64,000 nt of DNA from Bombella favorum (GCF_014048475.1 NZ_NWUS01000003.1:186001-250000); one strand, 5' to 3'. Shown: positions 17,478 through 26,311, counted from the first letter of the stretch. The notes: a model not told the origin generated them from the sequence alone. Numbers and translations: made by a program.

Positions 17478-18578
17478 TCAGGCATGCTGAGCGGCCCTCT
17501 CCTGAAGCACTTCCTTATGGGGAACACCACCAGAGCGCAGCAGATGGCGTAGTTTTTTAACGATGGGGAAAACCTCAATATTTTGATCCCCACCCTGCAT
17601 GTTCCATGCCTTCTGCTCCATCTCCACGATGTCCTTATCCTCATGGAAGATGCGGTTAGTGAACACCCCCAGCACCGGCCAGATGAGGTCCAGCACAAAC
17701 GGCACCTTTGGTCGTAAGACAGACAACAGCCCGAAAGTCTGGCAGCTCTGCCCATCACCACTATCGGGCACATAGACAGCAAAAAGCTGCATGATCAGGT
17801 CGCCATCCTTATCGTGGATATGCAGGCTCTGATATGGATATGACGTACGGATGGTCACGACCTCTTCCACAGGCTGGGGCTTGTTGGGGTCATATTTATG
17901 TTTGCCAAAAATCAGCCGTTCCGCCAGTGGCTGGCCCTCGCTGCCCACACGGGCGAAGCTATAGCGGGCTTCTACATAACCTTCCCCCTGATCACCCCCC
18001 AGATAGCGGGCTCTAATCTTGCCCATCTGCCGCCGGTGCAGGAACTGATGATTCATGTCCATCAGGTTCTCGTGCATGAAGGTGTAATGGCACTTCACAG
18101 ATGGATCGAAACGCCGGGTTTTGAAGGCCCTGTTCCCCACCTGTGCCAGCTCTGGCAACGGGGTTGTTCGTGCTTTCTCTGGGTCGCCGGGAAAAATGAA
18201 AATCATCCCACCTGCTTCGATACAAGGGTAGGGTCGTACACAGTTCGGGATACGCTTCTGGTTTTCATCCTTGCCCAGATAGGGAATATCCTCGCAATCC
18301 CCTGTCCGACTATAAGCCCAGCCGTGATAGCCGCATTTAATAGTCCCACCTTCTACAACGCCCTCACTAAGGGGCACCTGTCGATGGGCGCATTTATCTT
18401 CCAACGCATAGACCGGCCCTCTCTTTGGGCGGACGAGTACGACAGGCTGCCCACTAAAATTGCGGCCTATAGCCCGCCCAGCTTTGAGGTCCTCCGACCA
18501 GGCAACGGGGTACCAATAATCCGGTGAGATATCGATCCTACGAAGATCATGAGGTTGTTCTGACAATAATTCAGTCAT
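17478..18578 (-). CDS. Rieske non-haem iron oxygenase, alpha subunit (VanA-like)
   Basis: 366 residues. The N-terminal Rieske domain has CAHRQVPL and CGYHGW (the two Cys and two His of the 2Fe-2S centre). The catalytic domain has the mononuclear iron motif ENLMDMNHQFLH (Asp, His, His). This is the vanillate O-demethylase/PobA-type single-component oxygenase group, using a separate reductase for electrons. No reductase gene is adjacent. Its substrate cannot be told; possible roles are O-demethylation or ring hydroxylation of aromatic acids. Convergent with the FUSC efflux operon and divergent from the zinc importer. Confidence 0.87.
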   Translation of the reverse strand: MTELLSEQPHDLRRIDISPDYWYPVAWSEDLKAGRAIGRNFSGQPVVLVRPKRGPVYALEDKCAHRQVPLSEGVVEGGTIKCGYHGWAYSRTGDCEDIPYLGKDENQKRIPNCVRPYPCIEAGGMIFIFPGDPEKARTTPLPELAQVGNRAFKTRRFDPSVKCHYTFMHENLMDMNHQFLHRRQMGKIRARYLGGDQGEGYVEARYSFARVGSEGQPLAERLIFGKHKYDPNKPQPVEEVVTIRTSYPYQSLHIHDKDGDLIMQLFAVYVPDSGDGQSCQTFGLLSVLRPKVPFVLDLIWPVLGVFTNRIFHEDKDIVEMEQKAWNMQGGDQNIEVFPIVKKLRHLLRSGGVPHKEVLQERAAQHA

Positions 18579-18707
18579 AGCACCAACACCGTATGCTTAT
18601 TGAGGAGCAACACCTAACATACGCCAGCACACCACTGACGGCCATAGCATCCGATAAAAGGTTCCTACCCTTGGGGTAGAACGGGCGTTCCTTTGCAGGT
18701 GATGGGG

Positions 18708-18724
18708 ATGTTATTATATAACAT
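18708..18724. promoter_or_regulatory. Zur operator (zinc-responsive)
   Basis: A perfect inverted repeat, ATGTTAT-tat-ATAACAT, matches the core of the proteobacterial Zur box (ATGTTATANTATAACAT). It lies 29 bp before the start of the zinc importer operon, where a repressor would block transcription. Family assignment from established Zur consensus; binding itself is inferred. Confidence 0.82.
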
Positions 18725-18753
18725 TACCTCTGCTTACGGCTTGAAAGTCTCTC

Positions 18754-19680
18754 ATGTCCCTGTTGCGCCCCTTCGCCTACCTGTCCTTCCTTCTGCTGCT
18801 GATAGCAGGTCTGCTACCCCGCCCAGTCCTTGCCGAAACCGGAGCAGGGCAGGAGCAGGCTCCTCCGCTGCTGACCTGCGTGGAACCTGTATGGTGCGAC
18901 GTTGCCCAGCAGATCGGTGGCCCGGCGTTACGGACACACGCCCTCATCACCAGTGAAGGGTTAGACCCCCACCATCTTCAGCCGTCCCCGCTGATGGCCC
19001 GGCAGCTAGCTGTAAGTGATGCGGTGCTGCTCAATGGAGCAAACTATGATGACTGGGCAGCAAAACTTCTACCGCCTTCTGTAACGCTCTTCATGGCTGC
19101 GGACCACACGGGCTGGCTGGCAGGGGATGACCCACATCTCTTTTTCGACCTCCCCACCGTGCGGAAAACAGCCCAGCAGATCGCCACATGGCTTATAGCG
19201 AGGACACCACAAAACCATCAGGACATCAGCAACCGCCTCGCTCTATTCGAAAAACAAATCGACCTGATCTCCGAACGTCTCCAGACCATCAGTCTATCAC
19301 ATCACGGTACGCCTTTCGCCATGACTGAACCCGCTGGTGCACGTCTCCTTCTAGCCGCAGGGCTGGAAATGACAGACCAGAGCTGGGCACGGGCCTTGAT
19401 GAATGAATCCGGCCTCGCTCCGTATGATACCGCCCAGCTAGAAACCGCCATCCAACGGAAAACCATCCGCTTTATGGTCTACAACCCGGCCATCAGCGCC
19501 CCTCAGGCTAGCAGAGTGGAAGACATGGCCCGGCAGGCGGGTATTCCTCTCATCGCCATTGGGGAGAGCCTCCCCGCTAAGCAGCACTGGCAGGACTGGC
19601 TGAACACCATTCTCACATCACTTGAAGAGGCCCTGAAACAGACAGCCCCCCAAGCTGCCCCCACCCAATCCCAGCCATGA
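18754..19680 (+). CDS. znuA: Periplasmic zinc-binding protein of an ABC importer (ZnuA-like)
   Basis: 308 residues with an N-terminal signal peptide (hydrophobic 8-27, PVLA cleavage region). The TroA/ZnuA fold is indicated by DPHHLQPSP, NGANYDDW and DDPHLFFDLPTV, which supply the usual His ligands. The His/Asp-rich metal-chaperone loop of many ZnuA proteins is absent. It captures zinc (manganese is the alternative) for the adjoining ATPase and permease. First gene of a tightly packed operon (4-nt overlap with the ATPase) behind a Zur box, which favours zinc. Confidence 0.87.
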   Translation: MSLLRPFAYLSFLLLLIAGLLPRPVLAETGAGQEQAPPLLTCVEPVWCDVAQQIGGPALRTHALITSEGLDPHHLQPSPLMARQLAVSDAVLLNGANYDDWAAKLLPPSVTLFMAADHTGWLAGDDPHLFFDLPTVRKTAQQIATWLIARTPQNHQDISNRLALFEKQIDLISERLQTISLSHHGTPFAMTEPAGARLLLAAGLEMTDQSWARALMNESGLAPYDTAQLETAIQRKTIRFMVYNPAISAPQASRVEDMARQAGIPLIAIGESLPAKQHWQDWLNTILTSLEEALKQTAPQAAPTQSQP

Positions 19681-20336
19681 AAGGAGCCTATCTTTCCTGC
19701 CGGGGCGTCAGCCTTCAGGTTGGCAGGCACTCCATCCTACACCACGCTACGCTAGACCTTCCTCTGGAAGGGCTGACCATATTGCGTGGCCATAACGGGG
19801 CTGGGAAAACCTGCTTCCTCCGGGCTCTCATGGGGCTGCTTCCTCTACGAAGCGGGCAACTTCTCATCAATGGGCGGCCCCCCGTTAAAGCCCGTCAGCA
19901 TTGTGGCTACATGCCCCAGAAAGCCGATGATACAGCCCCCATGTTACCCGTTATCAGTCATGTTATGGCCTGCCTGAAGGGGACACATTGGGGGATTCCT
20001 CTCCCCAACAGAACCCGCCAGAAAGCGAAGGCCCTTCTTGAGGAGACCGGGGCTCTTTCTCTCGCCGGCAAGCCACTTGGCGTTCTTTCCGGCGGGGAGC
20101 GGCAGCGGGTGGCACTAGCACAGACTCTCGCCAACGCCCCAGACCTACTCATCCTTGATGAACCTTTCGCTGCGCTGGACCCTAAAAGCCACGAAGCCCT
20201 GCTTCAGCTCTTTGCCCGACTGCACCAGCGAAACGGGACAAACCTGCTCATCACGGCTCATGGCCCCCTGAAGACAAAAAACCTCCCACTGCCCATACGG
20301 GAGATCACCCTGAAGGAAGGCACGCTGCATGTCTGA
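19677..20336 (+). CDS. znuC: Zinc ABC importer ATPase (ZnuC-like)
   Basis: 219 residues, an ABC ATPase: Walker A GHNGAGKTC, Q-loop YMPQKADDT, signature LSGGERQRVALAQTL, Walker B LLILDEPFAALD and switch His in TAHG. The Cys in Walker A (GKTC) is an unusual replacement for Thr/Ser in the position after the Lys-Thr pair. Overlaps znuA by 4 nt and znuB by 8 nt. Confidence 0.87.
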   Translation: MKGAYLSCRGVSLQVGRHSILHHATLDLPLEGLTILRGHNGAGKTCFLRALMGLLPLRSGQLLINGRPPVKARQHCGYMPQKADDTAPMLPVISHVMACLKGTHWGIPLPNRTRQKAKALLEETGALSLAGKPLGVLSGGERQRVALAQTLANAPDLLILDEPFAALDPKSHEALLQLFARLHQRNGTNLLITAHGPLKTKNLPLPIREITLKEGTLHV

Positions 20337-21177
20337 ACCCGGCCTCTTTACCTTCCCTTTCATGCAACATGCTTTTCTAGGGTGTTTTCTGGTCTCTCTA
20401 CTGGGCGGTAGTTTAGGATGGCTCATGCTACTACGGCGGCAGGCCTTTGCTGCCCACGCTCTACCTCATATTGGCTTCAGCGGGGCGGCAGCGGCTGTGT
20501 GGCTGCACTTTCCTCCACTAGTGGGCATGGTAGCGGCCAGCATGGCGGGCGGCTTCTTTATGGGACGGGAGCAGCAGGGCAGGGGACATCCCGCCCAACG
20601 AGATACGATGACTGGGCTCATTCTGGCCGCCAGTCTGGGTATTGGCATCTGGTGTCTGCACGAGGCCAATGAAGCATCGTCCCAGACAACGACACTGCTT
20701 TTTGGTGATGTTCTGGGGCTGGATGGCCCAACACTGGGCCTGCTTGCAGGGCTAGTGGCAGCCTGCCTCGCTGGGGTGGCCCTTCTTTGGCGGCCTCTGC
20801 TTTTCATCAGCCTCTGTCCTAGCCTCGCAGAGGCGCAGGGCCTCTCATCAACCCGACTAGGGCAGCTCTTTCTTCTCCTCGCCGCCCTTGCTGCCGCTGC
20901 CTGTGCGGAAATCGCCGGGGCGTTGCTCTGTTTCAGCCTGATGATCGGCCCTGCCTCTGCCGCCCTAAAGTTAGAACTCTCTCCCTTCCGAGGGATAGTC
21001 TGCTCCGTACTGGGTGCGCTCCTGCTCTCATGGGGTGGGCTGATCCTTTCATGGTATAGTAACATTCCGCTGCCATTCTGGATCAGTCTGGGCGGGGTCG
21101 GTCTTTACCTGTTGGCCTGTGCCCTTATGAAGGGAAAACTACCCCCATCAAAAATCCGTAAGATTCATCAAAATTAA
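20329..21177 (+). CDS. znuB: Zinc ABC importer permease (ZnuB-like)
   Basis: 282 residues, 7-8 membrane helices, matching the ABC-3 metal permease family: FMQHAFLGCFLVSLLGGSLG at the start, QAFAAHALPHIGFSGAA, LLFGDVLGL and GALLCFSLMIGPASAA in the family positions. It forms the inner-membrane channel for zinc with ZnuA and ZnuC. The 3' end overlaps the opposite-strand small gene at 21148-21333 by 30 bp. Confidence 0.88.
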   Translation: MSEPGLFTFPFMQHAFLGCFLVSLLGGSLGWLMLLRRQAFAAHALPHIGFSGAAAAVWLHFPPLVGMVAASMAGGFFMGREQQGRGHPAQRDTMTGLILAASLGIGIWCLHEANEASSQTTTLLFGDVLGLDGPTLGLLAGLVAACLAGVALLWRPLLFISLCPSLAEAQGLSSTRLGQLFLLLAALAAAACAEIAGALLCFSLMIGPASAALKLELSPFRGIVCSVLGALLLSWGGLILSWYSNIPLPFWISLGGVGLYLLACALMKGKLPPSKIRKIHQN

Positions 21178-21333
21178 ATGAAAGATAACGAGGATAGCCA
21201 CAACAACGACATGAAATAGGATCACCCATTTGCCATCCAGTACGAACACCTCATTATCGCTCTTCGGCCAGACAGTCCGAAACAGCTTGTACCAGAAAGA
21301 CGGTGCCGTGACCGGTCCTGCTGAAATTTTCAT
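21148..21333 (-). CDS. Small single-pass membrane protein, unknown
   Basis: 61 residues with a polar N-terminal third (MKISAGPVTAPSFWYKLFRT) and one long hydrophobic helix (about 36-56). A good ribosome-binding sequence (GAGGGAG) lies upstream of its ATG, which is why I keep it. It overlaps the 3' end of znuB on the other strand. I do not recognise a family. The next gene is divergent. Confidence 0.55.
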   Translation of the reverse strand: MKISAGPVTAPSFWYKLFRTVWPKSDNEVFVLDGKWVILFHVVVVAILVIFHLILMNLTDF

Positions 21334-21460
21334 CTCTGTCTGTCTCCCTCATGACCATCAGATATCCGGCCTGACTTTAGAACGGAATGAACACTCCCAA
21401 AAGGATGACAGTTACCACAAATTATAAAACTTCTCCTTGAGAGCGGTTCCTTTCCCCGCT

Positions 21461-22246
21461 ATGCGCCCTTATCATGAAATTATGATCGGTCCATCATTCC
21501 TGTCCCGGCAGGCTGATAATGGCCTTTTGACCTGTTTGAGAGATTTTTCCGTGACGCACCCCGCCATGCCAGACCCTCAGGAACATTTTCTGGATGGACC
21601 AAGCCTCCCCACCGGGGTGACACGCTTTTGGTTGGTGCGTCATGCTATTGTGGAAAAGACGGCACGACAGACCATGTATGGCACGCTAGATGTGCCCCTT
21701 TGCCCCCGGCATCTCAGCAACCAGCAGCCTGCTTATAAAGCACTGGCCCGCCGTCTGCCTCGCCAGGCACTCTGGTTTTCCTCCCCCCTCCAGCGGGCTC
21801 GCAAAACCGGGCTGACCATCCAAAAAGCTGGGAATTTCTCTGCCCCTATGGAAATAGACCCCGCTTTTATTGAGCAATCCATAGGAGAGTGGAACGGCAC
21901 CCCTCATGACACGTTCCCTGCCTTGCTCAAAAAGCCAGCCCCCCCTTTCTGGTCCATCGCTGCGGATGAACGCCCCCCAGGGGGAGAGAGTATGATGGAT
22001 GTCCGCCAGCGTATCGGTCAGGCACTGGATAGTTACGCCCAACAAAATACGGGACAGGACATGATCGTCCTCAGCCATGGCGGGGCAATCCGTATGGCAC
22101 TGTCCCATTGCCTCGACATCCCTGTGGACACCGCACTGCGCCTCTGCATCCAGAATCTTTCCCTGAGCATCATCGAGCATATTGCTGGATATTGGAGGGT
22201 AGTCGCCATCAACGAACTTCCTGACTTCCAAGAGTTCGCAGAATGA
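21461..22246 (+). CDS. Histidine phosphatase superfamily protein (phosphoglycerate mutase-like)
   Basis: About 261 residues. The catalytic motif LVRHAI carries the phospho-accepting His, with the second His in VLSHGGAIRMAL and Arg in SSPLQRARKTG. The core begins only near residue 53; the preceding segment is not part of the family and the start is uncertain (candidates TTG 21437, ATG 21461, ATG 21482, ATG 21566; none has a clear ribosome-binding site). Cobalamin-type alpha-ribazole phosphatases and sugar-phosphate phosphatases are similar. It overlaps the flippase gene by 4 nt, suggesting a role with surface polymer synthesis. Confidence 0.8.
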   Translation: MRPYHEIMIGPSFLSRQADNGLLTCLRDFSVTHPAMPDPQEHFLDGPSLPTGVTRFWLVRHAIVEKTARQTMYGTLDVPLCPRHLSNQQPAYKALARRLPRQALWFSSPLQRARKTGLTIQKAGNFSAPMEIDPAFIEQSIGEWNGTPHDTFPALLKKPAPPFWSIAADERPPGGESMMDVRQRIGQALDSYAQQNTGQDMIVLSHGGAIRMALSHCLDIPVDTALRLCIQNLSLSIIEHIAGYWRVVAINELPDFQEFAE

Positions 22247-23610
22247 AGGAATGGTTTAAGGATGATCTGTTCCGCGTTGTTCTAAAAAATGCGGGGAAGC
22301 TGGGTTCAACCAAACTGATCGGGGCCATGGTAGGCCTTGCTGCCCTGGTCATGACCGGGCGGGCACTACACCCCCATGACTTCGGTGTCCTAACCCTGAT
22401 CGCCTCCTATATCGAAACCGTAGCAGCTGTCGGCCAGTTCCAAAGCTGGCAGATCGTCCTGCATTATGCTGCCGTCCCCTGGCAGAAAGGCGAACGGCAA
22501 ACTGTCCAGACCAGTATCAGCCTGGCCATAGGTTTGGATATCTGTGCCGGGCTTGTCTCCATGATCTTTGGTATGGCGGCCTTTCTCTGCCTGGGCAAGA
22601 CGCTGGGCATCCATGATAAACCTACCCTGCTGGTGCTGCTCTACTGCACATTGATCCCCGGTATGGGCAGTACGGCGGCCTATGGGATCCTCCGGCTTTT
22701 CGACCGCATAGACCTCGTCTCACGCCAGCAGCTCATCACGCCGACAGTCCGTGCTATTGGCTGTCTGTTCGCCTTGTTGAGCGGTACCAAGTTAACCGGG
22801 TTTGTCATCGCTTGGTATCTAGCCCTCCTTGCCGGGCAACTCTATCTCTGGGGCACGGCCCTGCTCGAGCTGAAACGCCATGATCTACTAAAAGGGCTCC
22901 GCCCCAGCATCATGAAGGCAGCCCGACAAATGCCCGAAGGCATGTGGAGCTTCGTCTGGACAGCCAGCATCACTACCATTCTGGAAACAGTCTGGGAGCC
23001 GATCAGTAAACTGCTCGTTGGTAAGATTGTCAGCACATCGGCTGCGGGTCTCTATTCTCTATCAATGGAATTTCTGGATGCTGTCCAGCGGCCTGCCAAG
23101 CTTCTAGAAAAAAGCTATTATCCAGAAGTTGTTCTCATGAACCCACGGACCTCCGCTCCCTGGAAGCTAGCCCTGCGGACAAGTGTTCTTTCCGGTGCGT
23201 TAGGGCTGCTGGCTATGTTGGTGGTCTATGTGGGCGGGAAGCCTGTCATCAGCATGTTCGGCCACCGCTTTGGTGATGCAGCCACCCTGATGATGTGGAT
23301 GTCGCCATCGCTAGTCTTCTTCACCGCTGGTCTGCCTATGGAGGGCGTCCTCTACACAGCCGGACGCTCCCATTACATCATGCTGGCACAGCTTGTTTCC
23401 GTCATTCTGTATGTCCCGCTGCTCATCTATATGGGCCATCATTATGGCCTGAACGGCGCAGGGCTTGCCTATGCTCTTGGCATATTCTTTGCTACCATGA
23501 CCACATTCGTCATGATGGGTATGACCTATCTGCGCCGGAATAAAATTATCCTCCCGCACGAAAGAGAAACCCGCCAAAATAGCAACCTGCCTACTGCATC
23601 AGGCAGCTAA
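22243..23610 (+). CDS. Polysaccharide flippase-like (Wzx/MOP) membrane protein
   Basis: 455 residues and about 12-14 hydrophobic helices, resembling Wzx-type lipid-linked oligosaccharide flippases of the MOP superfamily. N-terminal segment KLGSTKLIGAMVGLAALVMT and the pattern GRALHPHDFGVLTLI (family: A..LGP.dyG.l.li) support this. It would move lipid-linked glycans across the inner membrane. Translationally coupled to the preceding histidine phosphatase; followed by the 23637 gene. No glycosyltransferase is adjacent, so the polymer is unknown. Confidence 0.8.
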   Translation: MKEWFKDDLFRVVLKNAGKLGSTKLIGAMVGLAALVMTGRALHPHDFGVLTLIASYIETVAAVGQFQSWQIVLHYAAVPWQKGERQTVQTSISLAIGLDICAGLVSMIFGMAAFLCLGKTLGIHDKPTLLVLLYCTLIPGMGSTAAYGILRLFDRIDLVSRQQLITPTVRAIGCLFALLSGTKLTGFVIAWYLALLAGQLYLWGTALLELKRHDLLKGLRPSIMKAARQMPEGMWSFVWTASITTILETVWEPISKLLVGKIVSTSAAGLYSLSMEFLDAVQRPAKLLEKSYYPEVVLMNPRTSAPWKLALRTSVLSGALGLLAMLVVYVGGKPVISMFGHRFGDAATLMMWMSPSLVFFTAGLPMEGVLYTAGRSHYIMLAQLVSVILYVPLLIYMGHHYGLNGAGLAYALGIFFATMTTFVMMGMTYLRRNKIILPHERETRQNSNLPTASGS

Positions 23611-23636
23611 ACCTCATCAGGAGACGAGCCAAACCC

Positions 23637-24500
23637 ATGCCCATCTTCCCCTTCCGCCCTTCTGCCAGCCGCCGCAGTACACCGGCTTTCCCACAGAAGA
23701 TGCTGGATACCGTCTTTGAGCATGTCCTTCTTGATGATGTTCCTCATCCTGACACGCCACTGCCGGACGATGTTCTACCGACCTGTGACATGGCCGAGAT
23801 CAAAGATGGCTATAATCTCTGCTGGCAGCTTCTGGAGCATGGTGTGGACCGCAAGGCCTTCCGCCGCCTTATCCTGAAGATTGCCCTTTCGGGCAAGGCC
23901 AGTGAAGACGAACAACTGGCCTTCAAATATGCACGAGCCAAGTTCAAACATATGCGCTTTGCCTGTGCTAACTTTACCCGACATCACCGCTATCCGATCC
24001 TGCTGCATCTCATTACCATCGTCATGGGCAATATGCAGGATGCCTTTAAAAACCATCAGAGGCGGGCAACCCTGACTAACGGCCTCATCCTCTGGGTGGC
24101 TCTATCACCGGCTTATTACTGGCTCATCGCAGCACCGATCGCCCTATGGAAAGAGGACAATACAGCCGGAATCATTGCTTATCAGAAAAAAGAAAATGCC
24201 AAACTGGCAAAGCTGATCCGCACGCTGGATGCCACAACAGGCCATGAATTCCATGTCATGCGTAAAATCATCAGCCGCCGTGTGGCCTTCAATGATACAT
24301 TACGCACAATCCGCCCCTCACAAAAGCTAGACCAGCTTTCTGAATATCTAGCTACGATCAACGGCCTGATGGGCGATTTCCATGATGGGTTGATTGAGAA
24401 AAAACTGGAGGGAACGCAAGATTACCGGCGGGACCGCTTCCAATCACCAGAGGAGATCCCCCAAAGGCTTCAGGCTTTCTTGAAACGCTGCCCTCGTTAA
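23637..24500 (+). CDS. CHAD-like hypothetical protein
   Basis: 287 residues, mainly helical. Around residues 203-250 the order HEFHVMRKIISRR...GLMGDFHD resembles the CHAD fold pattern (H..R...RR...LG..hD), a domain that binds polyphosphate-like polyanions in other proteins. A hydrophobic segment (about 147-168) could cross or lie on the membrane. The N-terminus is Pro/Ser-rich. The family assignment is tentative. It follows the flippase by 26 bp on the same strand. Confidence 0.5.
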   Translation: MPIFPFRPSASRRSTPAFPQKMLDTVFEHVLLDDVPHPDTPLPDDVLPTCDMAEIKDGYNLCWQLLEHGVDRKAFRRLILKIALSGKASEDEQLAFKYARAKFKHMRFACANFTRHHRYPILLHLITIVMGNMQDAFKNHQRRATLTNGLILWVALSPAYYWLIAAPIALWKEDNTAGIIAYQKKENAKLAKLIRTLDATTGHEFHVMRKIISRRVAFNDTLRTIRPSQKLDQLSEYLATINGLMGDFHDGLIEKKLEGTQDYRRDRFQSPEEIPQRLQAFLKRCPR

Positions 24501-24504
24501 ACAA

Positions 24505-24540
24505 TAAAAAAACCGGGCTGGCAACTTTGGCCAGCCCGGT
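24505..24540 (-). terminator. Terminator of the tandem kinase-like gene
   Basis: A perfect 11-bp inverted repeat (24512-24522 with 24530-24540), followed on the minus strand by a run of seven to eight T. It lies 22 bp past the stop codon of the leftward gene. On the plus strand there is no T tract, so the rightward 23637 gene probably does not terminate here efficiently. Confidence 0.85.
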
Positions 24541-24561
24541 GCAACAGATAAAACCCGCCCT

Positions 24562-26004
24562 TCAGACAAGCCCGTATTTTTCCAGCAGATAGAGTACTTC
24601 CTGCTGCACAGCCTCGTAGGACTGCCGAGCGTCGACCTCAACCAACGGTGCATGATTAAAATTCAACTGCGGCATAAGCTCCGCTTTGATCCGCAGAGCC
24701 TCCAGATCATGATCCGGTTTACGGCTATGTGCCGTCTCCGCATCCACATTCAACCGAATGACCAGATCGGGCTTAAAGGCCGCAATTTTGCGGTAAATGC
24801 CACGCTCCAACCATGCCAGAAAACGGATCAGCGGATTATGGCTATATGCCGCTGAAAGACCAGGGCCATCACACTGGCCGGGGACTTCCATCTGCGGATA
24901 ACGATCCGTCACGACAAGAAAGCCCTTCTCCACAGCTCGCTTAACCCGCCAAAAACGCTTCAACCGCACCAAAGAAAAAGAAAACAGAACAAGTCCTGTC
25001 AGAAAGCCCGGCATTTTTTCGCCTTTGGTCCGGGCCTTCTTGGCCTTTTTGTTCAGCTTCTTTTCCAATGCAGCACCGATGAAGGGCAGGGTGCCGATCC
25101 GCCGCCCGAGATCACCAGAGCCAAGGCCAAGATACCCATAGACAGCCGGTCGTGTTTCGGAAAAATGCTGAACCAGATATTGGCTGATGCTGGATTTCCC
25201 GGATCCATCACAGCCAACAAGCGACACTAACCTACCCGCACGACCAGCCTGTCCGCCACTATGAGGGCTTCCAGCCTGATCGGCTTGGGGATAAAGCGCC
25301 AGTACCTTGCGGACCGCCTCCTCAGCCTGAGCCAATACTTGCTCCAGAGGGTCGGTCGCATCAATATCAACAATGGGAGCCCCTGCAAAATCTAGCCTTG
25401 AAAGGTCATCAATCTTACGGGCCAACTTAAAGGCCACATGATCAGGCTTACGCCGTAAGGCTGTTTCCAGATCAACATTAAGCCGTATGACGACATCCGG
25501 CCTGAACCGAGCCATCCGTGCATATAGCGTCCGTTCCACCCCGCTAAAGAGCCGGAACAAAACACCATCGCGGTTCAAATTCGCCAAAGTAGGGCCGTCC
25601 ATAGGTCCGGGAACGCTATTCTGCGGGTAGCGGTCTGTCAGTATCGTCATGCCCTGCTCATGCTTATACCGCATCAGCCCGTAACGCAGCACCCGCCGCA
25701 TGGACAGCACAAACCCCGACACAGCTGCCAACACACCGGCCTTTTTGCCGGACTGTATCTTGCTGTTCTCTTTCTTAGCCTTACCTGTCACATACGGGCC
25801 GATAAGGGGGAGGGGGGCTAGCGTCCGCTCCAAATTACCTGCCTGCTTGCCCAGATGGCAGAACGCTGTTGGCCGCTCGGCCTGCAACAACGCCAGCAGG
25901 GCCGTCCCCACGGTGGATTTCCCACTTCCATCGCACCCGACCAAGGCTATCACCGGCTGATGCCGCCCTGCGACCGACCGAGGCTTGAACTCGCTTACAC
26001 GCAT
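24562..26004 (-). CDS. Tandem thymidylate-kinase-like P-loop protein
   Basis: 480 residues made of two homologous halves of about 220-240 residues. Each half has a P-loop GCDGSGKS (residues 23-31 and near 265), a central basic linker of membrane-associated appearance, the motif TDRYPQ..VPG..DGP (DR[YF] of thymidylate kinases) and RPDVVIRLNVD..TA.RRKPDH / KPDLVIRLNVDAETAHSRKPDH. Both copies keep all motifs, so both may be catalytic. Similar single-domain proteins occur in polysaccharide gene clusters as presumed sugar, lipid or nucleotide kinases. It is convergent with the flippase group. A true dTMP kinase is unlikely given the internal insert. Function unknown. Confidence 0.7.
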   Translation of the reverse strand: MRVSEFKPRSVAGRHQPVIALVGCDGSGKSTVGTALLALLQAERPTAFCHLGKQAGNLERTLAPLPLIGPYVTGKAKKENSKIQSGKKAGVLAAVSGFVLSMRRVLRYGLMRYKHEQGMTILTDRYPQNSVPGPMDGPTLANLNRDGVLFRLFSGVERTLYARMARFRPDVVIRLNVDLETALRRKPDHVAFKLARKIDDLSRLDFAGAPIVDIDATDPLEQVLAQAEEAVRKVLALYPQADQAGSPHSGGQAGRAGRLVSLVGCDGSGKSSISQYLVQHFSETRPAVYGYLGLGSGDLGRRIGTLPFIGAALEKKLNKKAKKARTKGEKMPGFLTGLVLFSFSLVRLKRFWRVKRAVEKGFLVVTDRYPQMEVPGQCDGPGLSAAYSHNPLIRFLAWLERGIYRKIAAFKPDLVIRLNVDAETAHSRKPDHDLEALRIKAELMPQLNFNHAPLVEVDARQSYEAVQQEVLYLLEKYGLV

Positions 26005-26311
26005 AGCACTCTCATCTTTCCTGACGCTGCCATCCTATCCTGTCCTGCCTGTCCATAACAGACTTATGGTAAGGCCGCCCGCATAAAGTGCCCTGTATCT
26101 TCCTCCCTGACCTTCATCAGCCAACACAAAGCACTTCACAGCAATATGGCAGAAGCAGATAGCACCCGAGTTCGCCCTAACAAATTACAAAAGGCCTATA
26201 AGTTTAACATGTTGGAACACGTCATCATCCCGAAACACTTACGACCATAAAAAATGGCTGGCACCTGTAAAGCTACCAGCCATCCAGCAACACTTATTAA
26301 AGACCTATCTC
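26005..26311. other. Intergenic region without a convincing gene
   Basis: A 307-bp gap between the tandem kinase-like gene (whose promoter must lie here) and the DUF805 gene. It contains a DUF805 terminator at its right end. One 34-codon reading frame (26146-26250, plus) lacks a ribosome-binding site and I do not call it. Confidence 0.4.
26249..26283 (-). terminator. Terminator of the DUF805 gene
   Basis: An inverted repeat ATGGCTGG/CCAGCCAT (26254-26261 and 26276-26283) followed on the minus strand by six T, 29 bp beyond the DUF805 stop codon. Confidence 0.75.

Noticed and set aside
26146-26250. 34-codon frame in the gap before the DUF805 gene
   Set aside because: No ribosome-binding site, no recognisable feature, and no plus-strand terminator.
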